Part shown: positions 57,443 through 64,000 of the stretch, piece after piece
Position numbering within the stretch: the first letter of the stretch is position 1
How the letters are laid out: every line of letters starts with the position of its first letter
Program-made: the position numbers and the translations under genes
The notes under the pieces: generated by a model
What the model was told of the DNA's origin: nothing
The model's input: the letters and a program-made list of their open reading frames with translations, nothing else
The model's database searches: none
Assembly: GCA_963696495.1 (NCBI GenBank)
Contig: CAVOKJ010000006.1
Coordinates: 173,825 to 237,824 of the forward strand
From: Bog-756 sp963696495
Lineage (GTDB): Bacteria; Actinomycetota; Acidimicrobiia; Acidimicrobiales; RAAP-2
DNA length: 64,000 nt
Direction: 5' to 3'

Positions 57443-58393
57443 CATCTCGGCGATCCTCCCCTCCGAGAGCTCGAGCACCTGGATGGCCCAGGGAGCGAAA
57501 CCACCGGCGGGGTCCGGCCGGTACTGCCCGAACGCCGGGCATCCGTTGGCCGAGGTGGGCAGGAGGCGGGAGCCGCGGCAGTCGCTCGGTCCGGGCTGGA
57601 CCATCCACCGACCGATGTCGGTGGCCCCCCGGATCCACATGGCGAACGGTGGCATCGACTGGATGGCGTCCTCGTGCAGCAGTGCCACCAGCGCCTCGAT
57701 GTCGTACCGCTCGAACGCGTCGACATAGCGGCGGAGCAGTTCGGCGTCGGCGCCGTCCACGTCCCCCGTCCTCCCGGGCGGCAGCGCACGGAGGGTCGCC
57801 CGGGCCCGCTGCAGAGCACTGTTGATGGCCGCCGTGGTCGTGTCGAGCAGCTCCGCCACCTCGGCGACCTGCCAGCCCAGCACCTCGCACAGGATGAGGG
57901 CGGCACGCTGCCGGGCCGGCAGGTGCTGGAGGGCCGTCACGAAGGCGAGCCTGATCGACTCACGGTACTGGGCGATGTCGGCGGGGTCCGTTCCCTCCGG
58001 CGCCACGCTGGCGTCCGAGACCGGTGTCACCCAGGCGACCTCGGGCAGGAGCGGCCCGAGGCGGGACTCCTCCGGCGGCGAGGCGGGACCCATCTCCATG
58101 GGCCGGGCGCGGCGTTGGACCTGGCGCTGCATGTCGATGCACACGTTGGTGGCGATCCGGTAGAGCCACGAACGCACGCTGGAACGCCCCTCGAAGCGGT
58201 CCCCGTTGCGCCAGGCTCGCACCATCGTCTCCTGGACGGCGTCCTCGGCCTCGAATCCCGAGCCGAGCATGCGGTAGCAGTAGCCGGTCAGCTCCCGGCG
58301 GAACGGCTCCAGGTTGGAGAGGGCCAGCGGGCCTTCACGGACTGCCACAGGAGCCGATCGTACCGGGGTCGGCTCCACCAAGGTGTCTGCCAT
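57368..58393 (-). CDS. SigG-like ECF sigma factor with SnoaL domain
   Basis: A 341-residue ECF sigma factor. Region 2: FRRELTGYCYRMLGSGFEAE, DAVQETMVRAWRNGDRFEGR, SWLYRIATNVCIDMQR. Region 4: LPARQRAALILCEVLGWQVA, EVAELLDTTTAAINSALQRA. Residues about 210-341 are a SnoaL/NTF2-like domain (DAFERYDIEALVALLHEDAI, MPPFAMWIRG). The C-terminal domain replaces an anti-sigma partner in such factors and tunes activity. Mycobacterial SigG is linked to stress and aldehyde detoxification. A VOC gene lies nearby. Confidence 0.93.
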   Translation of the reverse strand: MADTLVEPTPVRSAPVAVREGPLALSNLEPFRRELTGYCYRMLGSGFEAEDAVQETMVRAWRNGDRFEGRSSVRSWLYRIATNVCIDMQRQVQRRARPMEMGPASPPEESRLGPLLPEVAWVTPVSDASVAPEGTDPADIAQYRESIRLAFVTALQHLPARQRAALILCEVLGWQVAEVAELLDTTTAAINSALQRARATLRALPPGRTGDVDGADAELLRRYVDAFERYDIEALVALLHEDAIQSMPPFAMWIRGATDIGRWMVQPGPSDCRGSRLLPTSANGCPAFGQYRPDPAGGFAPWAIQVLELSEGRIAEMSFFLSFLDPARLFPEFGLPLHLDG

Positions 58394-58546
58394 CGATGGT
58401 TGGACGGGGGTCCCCCCGCCAACTCATCGGCGACGGCGCTGGACCGTCGGTGCCATTCCGGCGCCGGCCCGACCCACCCCAGGGCCCGGTCGGTAACGCG
58501 GCACGAAGCTCCCTCCGGGAGCCGGCTGCGCCGTCGGGACCGCGGG

Positions 58547-59482
58547 TCAGGATGCCTTGCGCTTCGCCGCCGGCTTGGCCTTGGTGGCCTTCTTGATCGG
58601 GGTCGGGCGCCGGACCGCCGCCCTCTTGGCCGGGCCGGCGGCGGACTTGGCCGGACTCCGCCGTCGGGCGGTCGCCGGCTCCTGGCCCGAGCCCCTCGCC
58701 GCCTTGACGGAGTCGAGGCTGGCGCTGAGCACGTCCATGAGGTCGACGACCTTGGTCGTCGTCGGCGCCGACTCGACGCCGGTGACGATCTCGTCGCCCT
58801 GGCGCTTCGCCTCGATGAGGGCCTGGACCTTCTCCCGGTGGGTGTCGTGGTACTTGGCCGGGTCCCAGTCGCTCTCCATCGACTCCAAGAGGAGGGTGGC
58901 CATCTGGACCTCGCGGTCGGTCACCTCACTCGAGTCGGGAAGGTCGGGGAGCTCCTTGGTGGGCGACCGGATCTCGTCGGAGAAGTACATGGTCTCGAGC
59001 TTCAGCACGTCGTCGTCGGGGCGGATGGCCACCGGATACTCCTTGTTCCGCATGACCACGGTGCCGATGGCGACCTTGTTGGCCCCCCGCATCACCTGGC
59101 GGAGAAGGGCGTAGGCCTTGTTCGCCGCCTCCCCCTCGGGGGCGAGGTAGTAGGTCGACCGGTAGAAGACCGGGTCGATCTGGTCGAGGTCCACGAAGTC
59201 GGTGATCTCGATCAGGTGGGACCTCTTCGGCTCGGCCGACTCGAGCTCGTCCTCCGTCAGGATCACATAGTCGCCGCCTCCGAGGTCGAACCCCTTGACG
59301 ATCTTGTCGGCCGGCACTTCCTTGCCGGTGCGCTCGTTCACCTTCTTGTAGCGGATCCTGTCGGAGGTCCCCTGCTCGAACTGGTTGAAGTGGACCGTCT
59401 TGTCCTGGGTGGCCGTGTAGAGCCCGACCGGGACATTGACCAGGCCGAAGTTGAGCGCACCCTTCCAGATGGATCGTGGCAT
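58547..59482 (-). CDS. ku: Ku protein of bacterial NHEJ
   Basis: A 311-residue Ku homodimer subunit, which loads on double-strand breaks and recruits LigD. It starts MPRSIWKGALNFGLVNVPVG; FNQFEQGTSDRIRYKKVNE, YVILTEDELESAEPKRSHLI and DPVFYRSTYYLAPE are core marks. The last 55 residues are a Lys/Ala/Pro-rich tail (KKATKAKPAAKRKAS), as in mycobacterial and Streptomyces Ku with extended DNA-binding tails. TAATGA lies 7 nt before the ATG and may allow leaderless translation. It is divergent from the LigD genes. Confidence 0.96.
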   Translation of the reverse strand: MPRSIWKGALNFGLVNVPVGLYTATQDKTVHFNQFEQGTSDRIRYKKVNERTGKEVPADKIVKGFDLGGGDYVILTEDELESAEPKRSHLIEITDFVDLDQIDPVFYRSTYYLAPEGEAANKAYALLRQVMRGANKVAIGTVVMRNKEYPVAIRPDDDVLKLETMYFSDEIRSPTKELPDLPDSSEVTDREVQMATLLLESMESDWDPAKYHDTHREKVQALIEAKRQGDEIVTGVESAPTTTKVVDLMDVLSASLDSVKAARGSGQEPATARRRSPAKSAAGPAKRAAVRRPTPIKKATKAKPAAKRKAS

Positions 59483-59550
59483 GGTGACATCATTACCCAG
59501 GTCAGACCCCATCCACCACCCCTGTCACACCCGTTTGTCACACTGAATCC

Positions 59551-59961
59551 GTGACCAAGCCCGACGCCATCGAGTTCGCTCCGGCGGTGCTCCGCAGCCT
59601 GAAGGTGCTGGCGCCGTCCGGGCAGGCGCAGGCCGATCTGGGCTGTGAGCTGGGCCTATCCGCCTGGATGCGCCTGACCGGCACCGAGCTCGAGGACGCA
59701 CCCCGCCACCTGTGGGCCATCAGGCAGGCCGTCCTCGAGGCGGGTGGGATGGACGAGGCCACCGAGCCGATTCCCCTCGCCGGGCGTTCCGCACGGCTGG
59801 ACGTCCTGAACCTGGTCAGCTACCTGGGGGCACTCGTCGGGCGCGCCGCCGCATACCGGGGGTGTGACAGCGACGCGATCGTCGCCGGGGCACTGGACCG
59901 TCCGGTGCTCCAGGGCCTGCGGGCGGCGACCCCCGAGGTGCGGGAGCTCCGCTCCTCCTGA
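59551..59961 (+). CDS. Unknown protein between Ku and LigD
   Basis: A 136-residue protein, mostly helical (LRSLKVLAPSGQAQADLGCE, LDVLNLVSYLGALVGRAAAY), from a GTG at 59551. I do not recognise a family. It lies 68 bp from Ku, divergent, and 189 bp before the LigD phosphoesterase-ligase on the same strand. The position suggests, but does not show, an accessory role in end joining. A 20-bp tandem duplication covers its stop. Confidence 0.62.
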   Translation: MTKPDAIEFAPAVLRSLKVLAPSGQAQADLGCELGLSAWMRLTGTELEDAPRHLWAIRQAVLEAGGMDEATEPIPLAGRSARLDVLNLVSYLGALVGRAAAYRGCDSDAIVAGALDRPVLQGLRAATPEVRELRSS

Positions 59962-59995
59962 AACCGCTCGTCCGGTCCTGAAACCGCTCGTCCGG
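59956..59995 (+). repeat. 20-bp tandem duplication at stop codon
   Basis: TCCTGAAACCGCTCGTCCGG occurs twice without a gap (59956-59975 and 59976-59995). The first copy contains the TGA stop. Confidence 0.9.
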
Positions 59996-60150
59996 CTCGA
60001 TGGTCCGCCGGCCGACGCCAGGGCATCGCCGGGTGCGCCGCTCGACCCTTCGCCCCGTCACCGGGTTCGTGTCTTGGGGCTCGGTGTCTTTGGGGCTCGC
60101 TGGCTTGGGCCTCGGTGTCTGCGGGGCCGCAATGAGGGTAGAAAGGCCGG

Positions 60151-61602
60151 GTGGCGTCCGGATCCCTAGCCAGCTACCGGAGCAAGCGGGACCCCGACCG
60201 CACCCCTGAGCCGGTCCCCGAGGGCGAGCCGGTGCGCACCGGCCGGAGGAGACGACCGACCTTCGTCATCCAGGAGCACCATGCCTCGAGCCTCCACTGG
60301 GACTTCCGCTTGGAGCGGGACGGGGTCCTGGTCTCGTGGGCCCTTCCCAAGGGCCTTCCCGTGTCGCCCGACGAGAACCATCTGGCGGTGCACGTCGAGG
60401 ACCATCCACTCGAGTACGGGAAATTCAGCGGCACCATCCCCGAAGGGGAGTACGGCGCCGGTTCGGTGTCGATCTGGGACCACGGTACCTACGACTGCGA
60501 GAAGTGGCGCCCCAAGGAGGTCATGGTGGTCCTCCACGGCGAGCGGGTCGAGGGTCGCTACGTCCTGTTCCCGACCAAGGGCACGAGCTGGATGATCCAC
60601 CGGATGGATCCGGCACCCGAGGGCTTCGTGCCCCTTCCCGACCAGATGAGCCCGATGCTGGCGGTCGCCGACCGTCTCCCGCCTGACGACGGCGAGTGGG
60701 CCTACGAGTTCAAGTGGGACGGCATGCGGGTCCTCGGGTGGGTGGACGGGGGCCGGCTCCGGCTGATGAGCCGTAACGGCAACGACGTCACCCGCCAGTT
60801 CCCCGAACTGCGCGGGTTCGCCGAGTCGCTCGGCGCCCACCAGGCGCTCGTCGACGGGGAGGTGGTGGTCCTCGGACAGAACGGCACTCCCTCGTTCTCG
60901 CAGCTGCAGCACCGGATCCATGCCGGCTCGCCGGCCGTCATCCGGCGATCGGCGGCCGAGCACCCGGCCAGCCTGGTGCTCTTCGATCTCCTGCATCTGG
61001 ACGGCGTCTCCCTGCTCGGCCGCAGCTACGACGAGCGCCGCCAGGCCGTGGAGGCGCTGCACATCGGGGCCCCCAGCTGGGCGGTCACGCCGTCGTTCAC
61101 CGAGGGCACGGGTGAGCAGATCCTGCGCGCCTCGGTCGACGCGGGCATGGAGGGGGTCGTCGCCAAGCGTCGATCCAGCACCTACCGACCGGGGCAGCGG
61201 AGCCGTGACTGGATCAAGGTGAAGAGCGAGCGCACCCAGGAGGTCGTGATCGGCGGGTACACGACAGGGAAGGGAAGCCGCCGCGCCGACTTCGGCGCCC
61301 TCCTCCTCGGGGTGCCCGTCGCCGGCTCCCGGACGCTGACGTTCGTGGGCAAGGTGGGGACCGGGTTCTCGGAGGAGGCGCGGAGCGAGTTGCTCGCCGA
61401 CCTCAAGCGCCTCGAGCGCGTCACGAGTCCCTTCGACACCACCCTCCCCGCCGCGCTGGTCAAACAGACCGTCTGGATCTCGCCGAAGCTCGTGGGCGAG
61501 GTCCGCTACGGCGAGTGGACGCCGGACGGCCGCCTCCGCCACCCGGTGTGGCGCGGCCTCCGACCGGACAAGTCGGTCAGGGACGTACACCGTGAACGCT
61601 GA
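60151..61602 (+). CDS. ligD: LigD phosphoesterase-ligase (no Pol domain)
   Basis: A 483-residue NHEJ enzyme. Residues about 35-150 are the 3'-phosphoesterase domain with its conserved HHASSLHWDFRLE and DHPLEYGKFSGTIPEGEYG. Residues 170-475 are an ATP-dependent ligase: Lys188 in FKWDGMR, LVLFDLLHLDG, GMEGVVAKR, DWIKVK, then the OB domain ending WRGLRPDK. The polymerase domain, fused in mycobacterial LigD, is encoded by the next gene, which overlaps by 11 nt. It starts at a GTG with weak GAAAGG upstream. Confidence 0.95.
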   Translation: MASGSLASYRSKRDPDRTPEPVPEGEPVRTGRRRRPTFVIQEHHASSLHWDFRLERDGVLVSWALPKGLPVSPDENHLAVHVEDHPLEYGKFSGTIPEGEYGAGSVSIWDHGTYDCEKWRPKEVMVVLHGERVEGRYVLFPTKGTSWMIHRMDPAPEGFVPLPDQMSPMLAVADRLPPDDGEWAYEFKWDGMRVLGWVDGGRLRLMSRNGNDVTRQFPELRGFAESLGAHQALVDGEVVVLGQNGTPSFSQLQHRIHAGSPAVIRRSAAEHPASLVLFDLLHLDGVSLLGRSYDERRQAVEALHIGAPSWAVTPSFTEGTGEQILRASVDAGMEGVVAKRRSSTYRPGQRSRDWIKVKSERTQEVVIGGYTTGKGSRRADFGALLLGVPVAGSRTLTFVGKVGTGFSEEARSELLADLKRLERVTSPFDTTLPAALVKQTVWISPKLVGEVRYGEWTPDGRLRHPVWRGLRPDKSVRDVHRER

Positions 61603-62488
61603 CCGCTCGGTGCGCACCAAGGTCGACGGACGGGAGCTGACGGTCTCCAACCTGGACAAGGTGCTCTATCCCTCCACCGGGTTCACCAAGGGTCAGGTCA
61701 TCGACTATTACGCCCGGGTGGCCGACGTCATGCTTCCCCATCTGCGTGAGCGGCCGCTGACCATGAAGCGCTATCCCAACGGGGTCGACAGCAAGTACTT
61801 CTTCGAGAAGCACATCCCCCGTCATGCCCCGGCGTGGATCGGTCGGCTGTCCGTGCCGTCGACGTCGGACGGGCCGGCGGTGGAGTTCCCGGTCATCGGG
61901 GACCGCCCGGGTCTGGCGTGGGCGGCGAACCTGGCCGCCATCGAGTTCCACGTCCCCCTGTGGCACGCGGGGAGGAGGCGGGTGTTGCCCGCCCCGCCCG
62001 ACCACATGGTCTTCGACCTCGACCCCGGCGAGGGCACCACCATCGTCGAGTGCTGCGTGGTCGCCGGCTACGTCGGCGAGGTACTGGAGGACGGTCGTGA
62101 TCGGTGCTGGCCCAAGACCAGCGGCTCCAAGGGACTCCAGCTCTACGTCCCACTCTCCGGACGACCGACGTGGGACAAGGTCCGCGACCGGTCGCGGGAG
62201 GTGGCGGTGCGGCTCGAACGCGAGCATCCCGAGCTCGTGGTGTCGAACATGCGCAAGAGCCTCCGCGAGGGCAAGGTGCTCATCGACTGGAGCCAGAACC
62301 ATCCGGCCAAGACCACGGTCGCCGCGTATTCGCTGCGTGGCCGGCCCGCCCCGACGGTCTCCACCCCGGTCACCTGGAGCGAGGTGGACGGCTGTGCCCG
62401 CTCGGGTCGACCGGCCGACCTCAGCTTCACCGCCGACGAGGTGCTGGAACGGATCGAGGCCTATGGCGACCTGTTCGCCGAGGTGTAG
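61592..62488 (+). CDS. ligD: LigD polymerase domain, split gene
   Basis: A 298-residue primase-type polymerase. Asp142 and Asp144 (VFDLDPGEG) and Asp232 (VLIDWSQN) form the catalytic triad; KTSGSKGLQLYVPL and NLDKVLYPSTGFTKG are diagnostic for LigD-Pol. The GTG lies 11 nt inside the phosphoesterase-ligase gene, so the two are co-translated and probably act as one complex with Ku to fill and join ends. Confidence 0.95.
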   Translation: MNADRSVRTKVDGRELTVSNLDKVLYPSTGFTKGQVIDYYARVADVMLPHLRERPLTMKRYPNGVDSKYFFEKHIPRHAPAWIGRLSVPSTSDGPAVEFPVIGDRPGLAWAANLAAIEFHVPLWHAGRRRVLPAPPDHMVFDLDPGEGTTIVECCVVAGYVGEVLEDGRDRCWPKTSGSKGLQLYVPLSGRPTWDKVRDRSREVAVRLEREHPELVVSNMRKSLREGKVLIDWSQNHPAKTTVAAYSLRGRPAPTVSTPVTWSEVDGCARSGRPADLSFTADEVLERIEAYGDLFAEV

Positions 62489-62531
62489 CCCGTCGACGAC
62501 GCGCCCCTTGTGGCCACCGGAACGGCACCCC

Positions 62532-62537
62532 TATGCT
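62532..62537 (+). promoter_or_regulatory. Candidate -10 box
   Basis: TATGCT, with TTGTGG 19 nt upstream (62507-62512). A transcript would start near 62545 with a leader of about 65 nt before the gene at 62611. Confidence 0.4.
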
Positions 62538-62610
62538 TTGCTCTCGTGCCCTGACGACGGGCGCGTCCCGCCCGACGACTGCAGCACGACGACTGCGTGA
62601 GGAGTCAACC

Positions 62611-63000
62611 ATGAGCGCCATGGGCGACCGGTTCCTGCTTCTCGAGCAGACGGCTGATGCACTCGATGTGATCGACCCGGAGTTGGCCAGGCAGTTCCGG
62701 CTGGTGAACGGCCTTCCTTTCGTCGGCTTCCAACCGGTGGACCCGCCGGCCGGCGTGGAGGTGCCCCTGCTGGGACCCAGTGCCCACGTCGCGTCGATCG
62801 ACGAGGACGCGGCGGGCATCCGGGTCGACTGCTCGTGTGGTGCGTGGCGGGCCGAGGTGGGCTGGGACGAGATCGACGACCTCGTGGTCGCCGCCCGTCT
62901 GCACTTCGGCCCGGAGGGCGGACCGATCCTCGGGGACGGCGCGACGATCCAGGACGAAGGACTCGGCTCGGGCCTCTCGGCCCACCGTCGGGTCTCCTGA
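62611..63000 (+). CDS. Small soluble protein, unknown function
   Basis: A 129-residue acidic protein (LLEQTADALDVIDPELARQF, VEVPLLGPSAHVASIDEDAA). A CSCGAWRAEVGWDE segment has two Cys one residue apart that might bind metal or form a disulfide. GAGGAG lies 6-7 nt before the ATG. I recognise no family. Confidence 0.7.
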   Translation: MSAMGDRFLLLEQTADALDVIDPELARQFRLVNGLPFVGFQPVDPPAGVEVPLLGPSAHVASIDEDAAGIRVDCSCGAWRAEVGWDEIDDLVVAARLHFGPEGGPILGDGATIQDEGLGSGLSAHRRVS

Positions 63001-63265
63001 CGGACGGGTCGACCGGTCCGGTCCACCGGTTGTGGCGGTCCGTCGGCGACGACGGGCGCGAACGCCCGGGGCACGGCGTTGCGCCCCCGGCGCCGGTGCG
63101 GGCCTCCCCCCGATGTTCTCCGGCCACTGTCCGTGGTGGGAACCGGCATCCGGCTTGCCAAGAGCGATCCCCGGAGGACAATTACCACTCGGAGCCCGGC
63201 GCGGATCTTGGCGGCGGGCCCGACGGGGCGTCTCCGCCCCGGGACAGCGCAAGGGGGCGAGCGCG

Positions 63266-63565
63266 ATGGGTGAGTACCGGGAACAGGGTTCGATGGCCGT
63301 GGCCGACGGAGGCGACCTGGCCATCGGCCATGTGGGCTGGGTGGCGCTGGCCGGGGTGGTCGCGGCCTGGGACATCTGGGCCGCCCTCACCGGCAGGGAG
63401 ACCCTCTCAGGTGCCTACCGCCGGTCCCTCGGCTCACCGGTCGGACGAGTGGCGACCACGCTCGGCACCACCTATCTGGTCCTCCATCTCCAGGGCTGGC
63501 CGCGCCCGCTCTCGCGGGTGGACCCGCTCAACGTCGCCGGTCGCCATCTGCGCCGGCTGCGCTGA
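63266..63565 (+). CDS. Small membrane protein, phage DUF7427-like
   Basis: A 99-residue protein with two hydrophobic segments (GWVALAGVVAAWDIWAAL and TTLGTTYLVLHLQGW). The layout with ETLSGAYRRSLGSPVGR between them and a C-terminal DPLN recalls the membrane proteins of mycobacteriophages (DUF7427). AAGGGGG precedes the ATG. No other phage gene is nearby, so it is either a domesticated gene or a chance likeness. Confidence 0.6.
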   Translation: MGEYREQGSMAVADGGDLAIGHVGWVALAGVVAAWDIWAALTGRETLSGAYRRSLGSPVGRVATTLGTTYLVLHLQGWPRPLSRVDPLNVAGRHLRRLR

Positions 63566-63624
63566 ACCACTCGGGGAGGCATCGACGCCGGCGGTTTCGG
63601 CGGTCCGAGGGTCGCCGCGACCGG

Positions 63625-64000
63625 CTACCCGGTGAGTACCTCGCCGATCGAGTGCACTTCGACCGGATCGTCGAACCCCTTCAGCAGGCGGTTGCCGGCC
63701 GGGCGGAATTCGAATGCGCCCTTCGCCGAGCGGGCGGTGCCGGCGTCTACGAGGACCTCCCTCGGGATCGCCAGGTCGGCCAGCCGGGAGGCCATGTTCA
63801 CGACGGGTCCGTAGTAGTCGCCGTGCCGGGAGATCACATCGCCGAAGCAGACACCGCCGCGGGGCTCGATCCCCGAGCCGAGTGAGGTGGTGATGTCCCA
63901 GGCGATGGCGCAGCCCGATGCCGCGCTCGGGGCCACGAACATCACCTCGTCGCCGATGTGCTTGACGATCCTCCCGTGGTGGGAGGACGCCACCCCGTAG
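63625..64000 (-). CDS. Class III adenylate/guanylate cyclase, 3' part
   Basis: The last 125 or so codons of a gene that begins beyond the window. KHIGDEVMFVA holds the second metal Asp region of class III cyclases, GVCFGDVISRHGDYYGPVVN with NMASRLADLA is the transition-state segment with Asn and Arg, and EVLVDAGTARSAKGAFEF follows. The end of the catalytic domain is also the end of the protein. It should make cAMP; the lysine-aspartate substrate pair cannot be fully checked here. Confidence 0.88.
   Translation of the reverse strand, partial: YGVASSHHGRIVKHIGDEVMFVAPSAASGCAIAWDITTSLGSGIEPRGGVCFGDVISRHGDYYGPVVNMASRLADLAIPREVLVDAGTARSAKGAFEFRPAGNRLLKGFDDPVEVHSIGEVLTG

Noticed and set aside
1..64000. 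A prophage, integrative element or genomic island
   Set aside because: No integrase, tRNA boundary, terminase, relaxase or transposase; composition and codon use look even across the window.

Overview
The window is GC-rich chromosomal DNA from an actinobacterium. I favour the class Acidimicrobiia, but that is an inference. It rests on Ku and LigD-type end joining, a SigG-like ECF sigma factor, many leaderless genes with a TANNNT -10 box 6-8 nt before the start codon, and secreted proteins ending in 42-residue DGG-(V/I)-F-S-(F/Y)-G-x-A repeats of a type I associate with that class. I see no rRNA, tRNA, insertion sequence, integrase or CRISPR array. It reads as an ordinary chromosomal region rather than an island.

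Layout. 0.1-10 kb: ThrE-type exporter; a flavoprotein/alpha-beta hydrolase pair; an ECF sigma and zinc anti-sigma operon divergent from a secreted beta-propeller protein, with two mirror-image promoter motifs between them; a VOC protein, a DapB-fold dehydrogenase and a small secreted protein. 10-13 kb: a HAD phosphatase divergent from a DeoR regulator plus MFS transporter, with overlapping -10 boxes. 13-25 kb: two secreted proteins sharing one C-terminal repeat module (a GH43-like propeller and a parallel beta-helix), a thioesterase-like protein, a SoxR regulator divergent from an SDR/QueA-like pair with the operator inside a 19-bp promoter spacer, a berberine-bridge-type oxidase, a methyltransferase and a SpoU RNA methyltransferase. 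25-32 kb: MFS/MarR pair; ArsR-SRPBCC-small protein operon led by an 8-codon leaderless ORF, its third gene frameshifted at a G6 run; several small enzymes. 32-45 kb: Eis-type acetyltransferase, a VOC/DUF7064-like/phosphotransferase operon, repeat-rich noncoding DNA, zinc alcohol dehydrogenase, EF-G-like GTPase, phytanoyl-CoA dioxygenase-like protein, FAH-family hydrolase and a second leaderless mini-ORF.

46-50 kb and 58.5-62.5 kb form two DNA-repair neighbourhoods. The first holds a LigD-type polymerase domain, an HhH-PHP protein resembling PolX without its polymerase palm, an ATP-dependent ligase and a convergent 5'-3' exonuclease. The second holds Ku, an unknown protein, a LigD phosphoesterase-ligase and a separate LigD polymerase domain. 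Between them lie an amidohydrolase, a methyltransferase, an MFS/TetR pair with three evenly spaced operators, a hydrolase/TetR pair whose operators cover both promoter boxes, a VOC protein and the SigG-like sigma factor. The window ends inside a class III nucleotidyl cyclase gene.

Regulator-target pairs are the dominant theme, and in most of them the operator can be read directly. Short 15-26 bp tandem duplications sit at many gene ends.
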